Assembly (NCBI GenBank): GCA_045579085.1
Contig: JAZNLO010000016.1
Location: 1 to 56,439 of the forward strand
Reading direction: 5' to 3'
DNA: 56,439 nucleotides
From: RGIG2206 sp045579085
GTDB lineage: Bacteria; Bacillota; Clostridia; Oscillospirales; Acutalibacteraceae
Both the position numbers and the translations under genes were made by a program. Numbering within the stretch: position 1 is the first letter of the stretch; each line of letters starts with the position of its first letter. This document shows, one piece after another, positions 17,032-25,638 of the stretch. The notes under the pieces are model-generated. The model was not told the DNA's origin and searched no databases. It saw only the letters and a program-made list of their open reading frames with translations.

Positions 17032-18969
17032 ATGGGTCTTACACTCACTGAGAAAATTTTAAAAGCGCACGTGGTTGACGGCGTTTTTGAAAAAGGAAAA
17101 GAAATTGGAATCAAAATCGACCAAACTCTCACTCAGGATGCCACAGGAACAATGGCTTATCTTGAATTTGAAGCTATGGGTATTCCCAGAGTAAAAACTG
17201 AAAAGTCTGTTGCTTATATCGACCACAACACATTACAGTCCGGCTTTGAAAATGCTGACGACCACAGGTTTATCGGCTCAGTTGCCAAAAAGCACGGCAT
17301 TTATTTTAGCCGTCCGGGTAACGGAATCTGCCACCAGGTTCACCTTGAGCGCTTCGGTATCCCAGGCAAAACGCTCATCGGCTCTGACAGCCACACTCCT
17401 ACCGGCGGCGGTCTTGGTATGATAGCTATCGGCGCTGGCGGTCTTGACGTTGCCGTTGCAATGGGCGGCGGTGCTTACTACATTACATATCCCAACATCA
17501 TCAACGTAAAGCTTACAGGCAAGCTGCGCGACTGGGTTGCTGCAAAAGACGTAATATTAGAAGTTTTGCGTAGACTCAGCGTTAAAGGCGGCGTTGGAAA
17601 GGTTATTGAGTATACAGGCGAGGGTGTTAAAACCTTGTCTGTGCCCGAAAGAGCAACTATCACTAATATGGGTGCTGAACTTGGCGCAACAACCTCTATC
17701 TTCCCGTCTGACGATGTAACCTATGCATTTATGAAGGCTCAAAAGCGTGAAAACGATTGGTGCGAATTAAATGCTGATGATGATGCTGTTTACGATGAAA
17801 CAATCGAAATAGACCTCTCCACTCTTGAGCCAATGGTGGCTTGCCCCCACTCTCCTGATAACGTTAAAAGAGTATCAGAGCTTAAGGGCATGAAAGTTGA
17901 CCAGGTCTGCATCGGCTCTTGCACAAACAGTTCATTGCTTGATATGATGAAGGTTACTCATATTCTCAACGGCAAAACCGTTCATCCCGATGTTTCGCTT
18001 GCAATCGCACCGGGCTCAAAACAGGTGCTTAATATGATATCTCAAAATGGCTGTCTTGCTTCTATGATTGATGCAGGCGCAAGAATTCTTGAAAGTGCGT
18101 GCGGTCCTTGCATTGGAATGGGTCAGGCACCTAACTCAAAGGGTGTTTCGCTTAGAACTTTTAACCGCAATTTCGAGGGACGTTCAGGTACAAAGGACGG
18201 ACAGATTTATCTCGTATCACCTGAAGTTGCTGCTGCATCTGCAATTGCAGGCGAAATCATTGACCCTCGCGAGCTTGGCAAGATGCCAAACTTTGAAATG
18301 CCTGCAGAGTTCATTATCAATGACAATATGGTAACTCCTCCTTGCAGTGAGGAAAAAATGAACGAGATTGATATTCTCAGAGGCCCTAATATCAAACCCT
18401 TCCCCACCACTTCACCGCTGTCTGACAGTATTGAATGCAAGTGCTCACTCAAGGTTGGTGACAATATCACAACAGACCATATTATGCCTGCGGGAGCTAA
18501 GATTCTGCCGCTTCGTTCAAACATTCCTGCGATATCAAAGTATTGCTTTACAGCCTGTGACGTTGATTTCCCCGAACGTGCAGAAGCACTTGGCAAGAGC
18601 ATTATTGTAGGCGGCGCAAATTACGGTCAAGGCTCATCTCGTGAGCACGCCGCTTTAGCTCCGTTGCATCTTGGAATTAAGGCTGTTGCAGTAAAATCAT
18701 TTGCACGTATACACCGCTCAAACCTTATAAATGCGGGCATTTTACCGCTCACATTTACAAACGAGTCGGATTACGATAAAATTTCACAAAACGATGAGTT
18801 AAGCATTGAAAACGTGATTGAAGCTGTAAAAAACAGCAAGGACATTGTTATTCACAATCGCACAACCGGCGCAGATATTGTTTGCAAGTGCGAGCTTAGC
18901 GAGCGAGCAAAAAAGATAGTATTAGCAGGCGGTCTTTTAGCCTACACAAAATCAAATCTTGAGAAATAG
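17032..18969 (+). CDS. acn: Aconitate hydratase
   Basis: Aconitase interconverts citrate and isocitrate with a 4Fe-4S cluster. At 645 residues it is of the shorter, mitochondrial-like form rather than the 890-residue AcnA. Cluster ligands are visible as C297 in GSCTNSS and C357/C360 in ACGPCIGMG. Other blocks are SDSHTPTGGGLGMIAIGAGG near 123-142, the swivel-domain NITTDHIMPAG and GGANYGQGSSREHAALAP near 527-544. It starts at ATG 17032 with AAAGGA upstream. It is co-transcribed with icd ten bases downstream. No citrate synthase is adjacent. The likely role is supply of 2-oxoglutarate for glutamate. Confidence 0.98.
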   Translation: MGLTLTEKILKAHVVDGVFEKGKEIGIKIDQTLTQDATGTMAYLEFEAMGIPRVKTEKSVAYIDHNTLQSGFENADDHRFIGSVAKKHGIYFSRPGNGICHQVHLERFGIPGKTLIGSDSHTPTGGGLGMIAIGAGGLDVAVAMGGGAYYITYPNIINVKLTGKLRDWVAAKDVILEVLRRLSVKGGVGKVIEYTGEGVKTLSVPERATITNMGAELGATTSIFPSDDVTYAFMKAQKRENDWCELNADDDAVYDETIEIDLSTLEPMVACPHSPDNVKRVSELKGMKVDQVCIGSCTNSSLLDMMKVTHILNGKTVHPDVSLAIAPGSKQVLNMISQNGCLASMIDAGARILESACGPCIGMGQAPNSKGVSLRTFNRNFEGRSGTKDGQIYLVSPEVAAASAIAGEIIDPRELGKMPNFEMPAEFIINDNMVTPPCSEEKMNEIDILRGPNIKPFPTTSPLSDSIECKCSLKVGDNITTDHIMPAGAKILPLRSNIPAISKYCFTACDVDFPERAEALGKSIIVGGANYGQGSSREHAALAPLHLGIKAVAVKSFARIHRSNLINAGILPLTFTNESDYDKISQNDELSIENVIEAVKNSKDIVIHNRTTGADIVCKCELSERAKKIVLAGGLLAYTKSNLEK

Positions 18970-18979
18970 GAGTGTTAAT

Positions 18980-20194
18980 ATGTCGGACAAAATTATAATG
19001 AAAACTCCGCTCGTTGAAATGGACGGAGACGAAATGACCAGAGTAATCTGGAAAATGATAAAAGATATTCTTTTAACCCCTTATATTGACCTCAAAACCG
19101 AGTATTATGACTTAGGTCTTGTTCACAGAAACGAAACAAACGACCAAGTTACATTCGATTCTGCTGAGGCCACTAAGAAGTATGGCGTAGCGGTTAAGTG
19201 CGCTACCATAACTCCTAACGCTGCCAGAATGCCTGAGTATAATCTTAAAGAGATGTGGAAGTCGCCCAACGGCACAATCAGAGCGATTTTAGACGGCACT
19301 GTGTTCAGAGCTCCGATAATTGTTAAAGGAATTACTCCCTATATCCCAACTTGGACTAAGCCTATTACCATTGCCAGACACGCTTACGGCGACGTGTACA
19401 AAAATACAGAAATGCAAGTTGCCGCTGGCTCAAAATGCGAGCTTGTCTGCACAGACAAAAATGGCGCAGAAACAAGACAGACTATCTTCGATTTTGAGTC
19501 AACTGATGGCATAATTCAGGGACTTCACAACACTGATAAGTCAATCGCAAGCTTTGCAAGAAGTTGCTTTAACTATGCGCTTGACACAAAGCAAGATGTC
19601 TGGTTTGCAACTAAGGATACAATTTCCAAGAAGTACGACCATCGCTTTAAAGATATCTTTGCAGAGATATTTGAAAATGAATATAAGGATAAGTTCGAAA
19701 ACGCCGGTATTGAGTATTTCTACACCCTGATAGATGACGCTGTTGCAAGAGTTATTCGCTCTGAGGGCGGATATATCTGGGCTTGCAAGAATTACGACGG
19801 TGACGTTATGTCAGATATGGTAGCAACTGCATACGGCAGCCTTGCAATGATGACATCAGTTCTTGTATCACCCGACGGCGTGTATGAATATGAAGCTGCA
19901 CACGGCACAGTTCAGCGCCATTATTACAAACATCTTAAGGGCGAAACAACCTCAACAAACAGCGTTGCAACTATCTTTGCTTGGTCAGGCGCACTTAGAA
20001 AGCGCGGTGAGCTCGACGAAACGCCTGAGCTCTGCAAATTTGCTGATAAGCTTGAAAAAGCAACTCTTATGACCATTGAGGAAGGCGTTATGACCGGCGA
20101 CCTCTATCTGCTCTCAAATATTGAAAATAAGCAAAAGGTTGATACCGAGCAGTTCCTCATTGAGATTAATAAGCGTCTTGAAAAATTAATATAA
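18980..20194 (+). CDS. icd: NADP-dependent isocitrate dehydrogenase (eukaryote-like type)
   Basis: The enzyme oxidatively decarboxylates isocitrate to 2-oxoglutarate with NADP. The 404-residue sequence belongs to the type II class shared with mitochondrial IDH: KTPLVEMDGDEMTRVIWKMI, TPNAARMPEYNLKEMWKSPN, GTIRAILDGTVFRAPI, ITIARHAYGDVYKNTE and YEAAHGTVQRHYYKHLKGE. It differs clearly from the E. coli Icd type. I chose ATG 18980, preceded by TAGGAG; an upstream in-frame GTG/ATG start would overlap acn. A bidirectional terminator follows. Confidence 0.97.
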   Translation: MSDKIIMKTPLVEMDGDEMTRVIWKMIKDILLTPYIDLKTEYYDLGLVHRNETNDQVTFDSAEATKKYGVAVKCATITPNAARMPEYNLKEMWKSPNGTIRAILDGTVFRAPIIVKGITPYIPTWTKPITIARHAYGDVYKNTEMQVAAGSKCELVCTDKNGAETRQTIFDFESTDGIIQGLHNTDKSIASFARSCFNYALDTKQDVWFATKDTISKKYDHRFKDIFAEIFENEYKDKFENAGIEYFYTLIDDAVARVIRSEGGYIWACKNYDGDVMSDMVATAYGSLAMMTSVLVSPDGVYEYEAAHGTVQRHYYKHLKGETTSTNSVATIFAWSGALRKRGELDETPELCKFADKLEKATLMTIEEGVMTGDLYLLSNIENKQKVDTEQFLIEINKRLEKLI

Positions 20195-20212
20195 GCAACT
20201 TGAAACAACATA

Positions 20213-20251
20213 AAAAGCCGACCGTAGCGATTTGCTACCGTCGGGTTTTTA
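20213..20251. terminator. Bidirectional terminator between icd and pnp
   Basis: CCGACCGTAGC and GCTACCGTCGG form an 11-bp stem with one C-C mismatch around GATTT. AAAAAG and GTTTTT tracts flank it, so it can end both the plus-strand icd transcript and the minus-strand pnp transcript. Confidence 0.85.
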
Positions 20252-22450
20252 TAAATGGTTTAATTTATCGGTATTTCTGCGACGGAAGGGCTTTCTGCCT
20301 GAATTGTTTCTGGCAGGTCTGTCATTCTGCTCGCCATCATCTTCTGGGGTAAGTCCCTCAATCTCAATGAGAGCATCACGTCTTGAAAGATTCAGTCTGC
20401 CCTGATCATCAATCTCAGTTACCTTAACGATAACCTCATCGCCAACCTGAACAACATCCTCAACCTTTCCAACGCGCTTAACATCAAGCTTGCTGATGTG
20501 AACAAGACCTTCCTTACCAGGAGCAATCTCAACAAAAGCACCAAATGTCATAAGTCTGGTTACTCTGCCCTTGAATATAGCGCCGATTTCGGGGTCCTTA
20601 GCGATAGTTTCAACTATCATAAGAGCACGCTTAGCATCCTCAATATCAACAGCGCAGATATTTACGCGGCCATCCTCTTCAACGTCGATTTTGCAGTTGC
20701 AGTCAGCGCAAATCTTCTGGATAACCTTACCACCTTGTCCGATAACGTCACGTATCTTATCAACGTCAATCTTAGTGGATACCATCTTAGGAGCGTACTT
20801 AGAAAGGTTCTCACGGGGCTTATCAATAGCCTTGAGCATAACCTCATCAAGTATATAGTTACGAGCAATATGAGTCTTTCTCAATGCTTCCTCGATGATA
20901 GCAGGAGTAAGTCCGTCAATCTTAAGGTCCATCTGGATAGCAGTAATACCCTCGTGAGTACCTGCAACCTTAAAGTCCATATCGCCGAAAAAGTCTTCAA
21001 CGCCCTGAATATCAACCATAGTCATAAAGTCATCGCCATCGCAGATAAGTCCACAAGAAATACCTGCAACAGGAGCTTTAATCGGAACACCAGCGTCCAT
21101 AAGAGCAAGGGTTGAACCGCAAACTGAACCCTGTGAAGTTGAGCCGTTTGATGACAAAACTTCAGATACAAGGCGGATAGAATACGGGAACTCCTCTTCA
21201 GACGGGATAACAGGCAAGAGTGCCTTTTCTGCAAGCGCACCATGACCTATCTCACGACGTCCGGGACCACGACTGGGTCTGGTTTCGCCAACTGAGTAAG
21301 AAGGCATATTGTAGTGGTGCATATAACGCTTAACTTCTTCATCATCAATTCCATCAAGAATCTGACCGTCACGAAGCTGACCGAGTGTAGCAACAGTGAG
21401 AACCTGAGTCTGACCTCTGGTGAAAAGTCCCGAGCCGTGTGCTCTGGGCAGAAGTCCAACTTCAGATGCCAAAGGACGAAGCTCGTCTATTCCACGACCG
21501 TCAACACGCTTTTTATCGTTGATGAGCCAGCTGCGAACGACAAACTTCTGAAGCTTGTACATACACTCTTCAATCGCAGCAGCGTTCTCGCCTTCCTCAC
21601 CATCAAACTTAGCGTGAACTTCCTCGTAAATCGGCTTAAGTCTTTCGTCACGGATACGCTTATCATCGGTATCCATTGCAAAACGAACCTTTTCAACTGC
21701 AAATTCCTTTACAGCTTCAAAGAGGTCGTGGTCAACCTCGCAGTCAACAAACTCAAACTTCTGCTTGCCAACCTTTGCAACAACATCATTGATAAATGCA
21801 ACTGTTTTCTGATTTTCCTCATGAGCCTTGAGAATAGCCTCAAGCATAACATCGTCAGGAATCTCATTTGCGCCAGCCTCAATCATTGCAACCTTCTTGT
21901 CGGTTGAAACAACGGTAACGTGCATCTGTGACTTCTGTGCCTGCTCCTGAGTAGGATTGAAAACAATCTGACCATCAACATATCCGGCAACAATGCCGCC
22001 AACAGGTCCGTTCCAAGGAATATCGGAAATTGCGATTGCGCAAGAAGTACCAATCATAGCGGTGATTTCAGGTGAGCAATCGGGGTCTGTAGACATAACG
22101 GTGCAAACAACAGATACGTCATTTCTCATTGTCTTGGGGAAAAGCGGTCTAATCGGGCGGTCAATCATACGAGATGCAAGGATTGCTTTCTCGGTAGGTC
22201 TGCCCTCTCTGCGCATAAATGAGCCGGGAATTCGTCCAACAGAATAGAGCTTCTCCTCGAAGTCAACAGAAAGCGGGAAGAAATCAATTCCGTCACGCGG
22301 CTTAGCAGAAGCAGTAACAGCACAAAAAACTGATGTTTCGCCGTATCTTGCCATAACTGAGCCGTTTGCGAGCTGACCGAGCTTACCTGTTTCGATAACA
22401 AAGGGACGGCCAGCAATCTCGGTTTTAAAAACCTGATAACCTTCAAACAT
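20249..22450 (-). CDS. pnp: Polyribonucleotide nucleotidyltransferase (PNPase)
   Basis: PNPase is a phosphorolytic 3'-5' exoribonuclease of mRNA decay. The 733-residue protein has two RNase PH domains (first with VMARYGETSVFCAVTASAKP and FMRREGRPTEKAILASRMID; second with GSGLFTRGQTQVLTVATLG and SEVLSSNGSTSQGSVCGSTL), a KH domain (DVIGQGGKVIQKICADCNCK near 566) and an S1 domain (FKGRVTRLMTFGAFVEIAPG near 630). The tail is basic and glutamine/asparagine-rich. It starts at ATG 22450 with GGAGG upstream. rpsO-pnp order is conserved in bacteria. Confidence 0.99.
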   Translation of the reverse strand: MFEGYQVFKTEIAGRPFVIETGKLGQLANGSVMARYGETSVFCAVTASAKPRDGIDFFPLSVDFEEKLYSVGRIPGSFMRREGRPTEKAILASRMIDRPIRPLFPKTMRNDVSVVCTVMSTDPDCSPEITAMIGTSCAIAISDIPWNGPVGGIVAGYVDGQIVFNPTQEQAQKSQMHVTVVSTDKKVAMIEAGANEIPDDVMLEAILKAHEENQKTVAFINDVVAKVGKQKFEFVDCEVDHDLFEAVKEFAVEKVRFAMDTDDKRIRDERLKPIYEEVHAKFDGEEGENAAAIEECMYKLQKFVVRSWLINDKKRVDGRGIDELRPLASEVGLLPRAHGSGLFTRGQTQVLTVATLGQLRDGQILDGIDDEEVKRYMHHYNMPSYSVGETRPSRGPGRREIGHGALAEKALLPVIPSEEEFPYSIRLVSEVLSSNGSTSQGSVCGSTLALMDAGVPIKAPVAGISCGLICDGDDFMTMVDIQGVEDFFGDMDFKVAGTHEGITAIQMDLKIDGLTPAIIEEALRKTHIARNYILDEVMLKAIDKPRENLSKYAPKMVSTKIDVDKIRDVIGQGGKVIQKICADCNCKIDVEEDGRVNICAVDIEDAKRALMIVETIAKDPEIGAIFKGRVTRLMTFGAFVEIAPGKEGLVHISKLDVKRVGKVEDVVQVGDEVIVKVTEIDDQGRLNLSRRDALIEIEGLTPEDDGEQNDRPARNNSGRKPFRRRNTDKLNHL

Positions 22451-22586
22451 TTTTATACCTCCAAAATATAAATTGCGAGGCTGAATGGGATTAGCAATAA
22501 ATTCACAGCCTGAGCGAACGTTCAGACGGTCAATTCACTGCTAAATCAACCATTTCTGGCCCCATTTAAAACAAAGAATTGTGAAA

Positions 22587-22614
22587 GGCAGACCGATTAA
22601 ACAATCGGTCTGCC
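22587..22614 (-). terminator. Hairpin between rpsO and pnp
   Basis: A perfect 12-bp stem (GGCAGACCGATT/AATCGGTCTGCC) with a 4-base loop follows rpsO. The downstream tract TTTCACAATTCTTT is only moderately U-rich, so it may be a partial terminator or an RNA-processing hairpin that lets some transcription reach pnp. Confidence 0.75.
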
Positions 22615-22625
22615 AATCTGAGCTA

Positions 22626-22889
22626 TTACTTACGGATACCGAGTCTTGAAATTACAGAACGATATCTCTCAATGTCCTTGTTCATCAAATAAGCAAGGAG
22701 ATTGCGTCTGTGACCTACCATCTTAAGCAGGCCGCGACGTGAATGATGGTCATTCTTGTTAGCCTTAAGATGCTCGTTAAGGTCGTTAATGCGCTTAGTC
22801 AGAAGAGCAATCTGAACCTCAGGTGAACCTGTGTCACCCTCATGAGTCTTGTACTCTTCGATTATAGCGTTCTTTTCTTCTTTCAACAT
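22626..22889 (-). CDS. rpsO: 30S ribosomal protein S15
   Basis: S15 (uS15) binds the central domain of 16S rRNA. The 87-residue product has the family sequence THEGDTGSPEVQIALLTKRI, DLNEHLKANKNDHHSRRGLL and MVGHRRNLLAYLMNKD. I chose ATG 22889, which gives the normal length and has AGAGGTG six bases upstream. An in-frame extension to 22970 is leader RNA. The gene has its own promoter at 22988-23016 and a leader of about 90 bases. Confidence 0.99.
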   Translation of the reverse strand: MLKEEKNAIIEEYKTHEGDTGSPEVQIALLTKRINDLNEHLKANKNDHHSRRGLLKMVGHRRNLLAYLMNKDIERYRSVISRLGIRK

Positions 22890-22981
22890 AAAAGACACCT
22901 CTTTCAAAATATTTTCGTTATCCCGAGACAAAGGTATCGGTGATTCCCAACGGGCATTCGCCATCATCACAGGACACGAAC
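22890..22981 (-). promoter_or_regulatory. rpsO leader RNA, possible S15 autoregulatory site
   Basis: About 90 bases of GC-richer, structured-looking RNA separate the predicted start from rpsO, in an otherwise AT-rich intergenic stretch. S15 is known to regulate its own leader in several bacteria using different structures; this one is inferred from position only. Confidence 0.4.
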
Positions 22982-22987
22982 AAAGTT

Positions 22988-23016
22988 ATTGTACCACATA
23001 AATTTCAATTTGTAAA
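22988..23016 (-). promoter_or_regulatory. Sigma-A promoter of rpsO
   Basis: TTTACA (23016-23011) and TACAAT (22993-22988) on the minus strand are 17 bases apart. It diverges from the glyS promoter. Confidence 0.78.
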
Positions 23017-23038
23017 TACCTATTTTTTCTAAAATATC

Positions 23039-23067
23039 TTGACATAAAAATGTACTTATCTTATTAT
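23039..23067 (+). promoter_or_regulatory. Sigma-A promoter of glyS
   Basis: TTGACA (23039-23044) is followed after 17 bases by TATTAT (23062-23067), which overlaps a full TATAAT at 23065-23070. No T-box motif is seen in the short leader. Confidence 0.78.
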
Positions 23068-23100
23068 AATGTTAAACATAATTTTTAAGGTGTGAAATCA

Positions 23101-24504
23101 ATGACTAATTCTGAAAAGAAAATGGAAACCATCGTAAATCTTGCCAAAAGCAGAGGTTTTGTATTTGCAGGCTCTGAGATTTACGGCGGTTTAGCAAATA
23201 CTTGGGATTACGGCCCACTTGGCGCTGAGCTTAAAAACAATATTAAACGCGCCTGGTGGAAAAAGTTTGTTCAGGAAAATCCCTACAATGTGGGCATAGA
23301 TGCCGCAATACTTATGAATCCGCAAACTTGGGTTGCATCAGGTCACTTAGGCGGCTTCTCAGACCCGCTGATGGACTGCCGTGAGTGTAAGGAACGTTTC
23401 CGCGCAGACAAGCTTATTGAGGATTGGTGCGCAGAAAACGGTGTTACACTTGACAAGCCGATAGACAGCTTCTCGCAACAGGAAATGAAGGATTTTGTTG
23501 AGAACAACAACATTCCCTGTCCCACCTGCTCAAAGCACAACTTCACCGATATCCGCCAGTTCAACCTTATGTTCAAAACATTCCAGGGTGTTACTGAGGA
23601 TGCTAAAAACACCGTTTATTTAAGACCTGAAACTGCACAAGGAATTTTTGTTAACTTTGCAAACGTTCAAAGAACTACACGCAAAAAGCTCCCCTTTGGT
23701 ATCGGTCAGATTGGTAAATCGTTTAGAAACGAAATCACTCCCGGTAACTTCATTTTCCGTGTTCGTGAATTTGAGCAAATGGAGCTTGAGTTCTTCTGCC
23801 AGCCTGACACTGACCTTGAATGGTTTGATTATTGGCGCAGCTTCTGCCGTGACTGGCTGCTGGGACTTGGAATCAACGAGGAAAGCTTGCGTCTGCGTGA
23901 CCATGACCCTGAGGAGCTATGCTTCTACTCTAAAGCTACAACAGATTTCGAGTTTATGTTCCCGTTTGGTTGGGGCGAACTCTGGGGCATTGCTGACCGT
24001 ACAGATTACGACCTTACTCAGCATCAAAACACCTCAGGAAAAGACCTCACTTACTTTGACCAGGACAAAAACGAGCATTATATTCCGTATGTAATTGAGC
24101 CCTCGTTAGGTGTTGAGCGTTCATTCCTTGCATTCCTTTGCAATGCGTATGACGAGGAAGTGGTTGACGCTGAGAAAAACGACACCAGAGTTGTGCTTAG
24201 ATTTCATCCTGCTCTCGCTCCGTTTAAGGCCGCTGTGCTTCCGCTCTCTAAGAAGCTGAGCGAAAAAGCTTTAGAAGTTCACGCAGAGCTCGCATCAGAG
24301 TTTATGGTTGACTTTGACGAGTCAGGCTCTATCGGAAAGAGATACCGTAGGCAAGACGAAATCGGTACTCCGCTTTGCATTACATACGACTTTGACTCTC
24401 TTGAGGACAACTGTGTAACAGTTAGAAACAGAGATACTATGGAGCAAGTAAGACTGCCTATTTCAGAGCTTAAGCAATACATTGCTGATTTTATCAAATA
24501 CTAA
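23101..24504 (+). CDS. glyS: Glycyl-tRNA synthetase, homodimeric type
   Basis: This class II enzyme charges tRNA-Gly. It is the single-chain alpha2 (eukaryote/archaea-like) form, not the GlyQ/GlyS tetramer. Visible blocks are RGFVFAGSEIYGGLANTWDY at the start, LRPETAQGIFVNFANVQR near 180, GIGQIGKSFRNEITPGNFIF (motif 2), GWGELWGIADRTDYDL, PSLGVERSFLAFL (motif 3) and a C-terminal anticodon-binding domain (APFKAAVLPLSKK). I chose ATG 23101, 467 residues; an upstream in-frame GTG at 23092 has poorer spacing to the AAGGTG site. A strong terminator follows. Confidence 0.98.
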   Translation: MTNSEKKMETIVNLAKSRGFVFAGSEIYGGLANTWDYGPLGAELKNNIKRAWWKKFVQENPYNVGIDAAILMNPQTWVASGHLGGFSDPLMDCRECKERFRADKLIEDWCAENGVTLDKPIDSFSQQEMKDFVENNNIPCPTCSKHNFTDIRQFNLMFKTFQGVTEDAKNTVYLRPETAQGIFVNFANVQRTTRKKLPFGIGQIGKSFRNEITPGNFIFRVREFEQMELEFFCQPDTDLEWFDYWRSFCRDWLLGLGINEESLRLRDHDPEELCFYSKATTDFEFMFPFGWGELWGIADRTDYDLTQHQNTSGKDLTYFDQDKNEHYIPYVIEPSLGVERSFLAFLCNAYDEEVVDAEKNDTRVVLRFHPALAPFKAAVLPLSKKLSEKALEVHAELASEFMVDFDESGSIGKRYRRQDEIGTPLCITYDFDSLEDNCVTVRNRDTMEQVRLPISELKQYIADFIKY

Positions 24505-24518
24505 TAAACACAAAACAC

Positions 24519-24550
24519 AAAAAGGACGAAGCGATTGCTTCGTCCTTTTT
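24519..24550. terminator. Bidirectional terminator between glyS and pfkA
   Basis: A perfect 14-bp stem (AAAAAGGACGAAGC with its inverse) encloses GATT. The A and T tracts make it work in both directions for the convergent genes glyS and pfkA. Confidence 0.92.
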
Positions 24551-24567
24551 AATTAAGTTATTTTTAA

Positions 24568-25530
24568 TTAGATTGAAATTGTGTTTGCAATGTTGTGAAC
24601 AGATATATCGTACTCTTTCTTCTCATTAAGAGCCTCAAATATATCCTTGTTGACAATCTGACCGTCAACCATACACATAACACGGTTTCCGATTCCTTCA
24701 GCGAGAAGGTCAACAGCCTTATGACCCATAATGCTTGCGTTAACTCGGTCACGAACTGTGGGCGAGCCACCACGCTGAACGTGTCCTAAAACAGTTGCTC
24801 TTGCCTCAATATTGCACTTCTCGGAGATTTCCTTTGCAATACCATCAACATTGCCAACGCCCTCAGCCACAACAACGATAAAATGCTTTTTACCCATCGC
24901 CTGAGTCTTCTTAATCTTCTCAATAACTTCCTCTTGCAAATCAAAATCAACCTCAGGAACAAGCACCGCAGTTGCACCAACGGCGATACCTGTCTGCAAC
25001 GCGATATAGCCTGCACGTCTGCCCATAACCTCAACAACAGTGCAACGGTCGTGAGACTGAGCGGTGTCACGAAGCTTGTCGAGCATCTCCATAGCAGTGT
25101 TCATAGCGGTGTCAAAGCCGATAGTATACTCAGTTGAAGAAATATCGTTATCGATTGTGCCTGGAATACCAATGCACTTAACTCCACGCTCAGAAAGGTC
25201 ACGTGCACCTCTGTATGAGCCGTCTCCACCGATTACAACAATGCCTTCAATGCCATTTTTGCGGCAATTCTCAATGGCAATCTGCAAGCCTTCCTCAGTT
25301 TTGAACTCAGGACAACGAGCAGTGTACAGCATAGTACCGCCTCTATGGATAATATCAGAAACAGACCTAAGGTTTAAATCAATAATATCATTATCAATAA
25401 GGCCTGTGTATCCGCGCATAATGCCCTTAACGGTCATGCCCTTGTCTATTGCTGTTCTGACAACTGCACGTATGGCAGCGTTCATACCCGGAGCGTCTCC
25501 TCCGCTTGTCAAAACTCCAATTGTCTTCAT
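24568..25530 (-). CDS. pfkA: ATP-dependent 6-phosphofructokinase
   Basis: PfkA phosphorylates fructose 6-phosphate, the committed step of glycolysis. The 320-residue protein shows the ATP-type signature: IGVLTSGGDAPGMNAAIRAV at the start, VIGGDGSYRGARDL near 99, GIPGTIDNDISSTEYTIGFD with the catalytic Asp, EVMGRRAGYIAL near 168 and LGHVQRGGSPTVRDRVNAS near the C terminus. The glycine of GGDGS argues for ATP rather than pyrophosphate use. It has its own promoter and lies downstream of dnaE, a common clostridial order. GAGGTG precedes ATG 25530. Confidence 0.98.
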   Translation of the reverse strand: MKTIGVLTSGGDAPGMNAAIRAVVRTAIDKGMTVKGIMRGYTGLIDNDIIDLNLRSVSDIIHRGGTMLYTARCPEFKTEEGLQIAIENCRKNGIEGIVVIGGDGSYRGARDLSERGVKCIGIPGTIDNDISSTEYTIGFDTAMNTAMEMLDKLRDTAQSHDRCTVVEVMGRRAGYIALQTGIAVGATAVLVPEVDFDLQEEVIEKIKKTQAMGKKHFIVVVAEGVGNVDGIAKEISEKCNIEARATVLGHVQRGGSPTVRDRVNASIMGHKAVDLLAEGIGNRVMCMVDGQIVNKDIFEALNEKKEYDISVHNIANTISI

Positions 25531-25587
25531 TAGAAATTCACCTCATATAAACAAAACACTAAGTTAAAATTTTTCAATACAGTATTT

Positions 25588-25616
25588 ATTATATCTATAC
25601 AGAAAAATTATGTCAA
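25588..25616 (-). promoter_or_regulatory. Perfect sigma-A promoter of pfkA
   Basis: TTGACA (25616-25611) and TATAAT (25593-25588) on the minus strand are exactly 17 bases apart, a full consensus, so pfkA can be expressed independently of dnaE. Confidence 0.9.
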
Positions 25617-25638
25617 TAAGATTTGTTAAATTTTTACC

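Noticed and set aside
20498..21115. Plus-strand frame of 205 codons opposite pnp
   Set aside because: It is antisense to conserved PNPase residues and shows no start signal or known pattern.
22890..22970. N-terminal extension of rpsO
   Set aside because: It is not part of S15, lacks a ribosome binding site and covers the leader; ATG 22889 has a good one.
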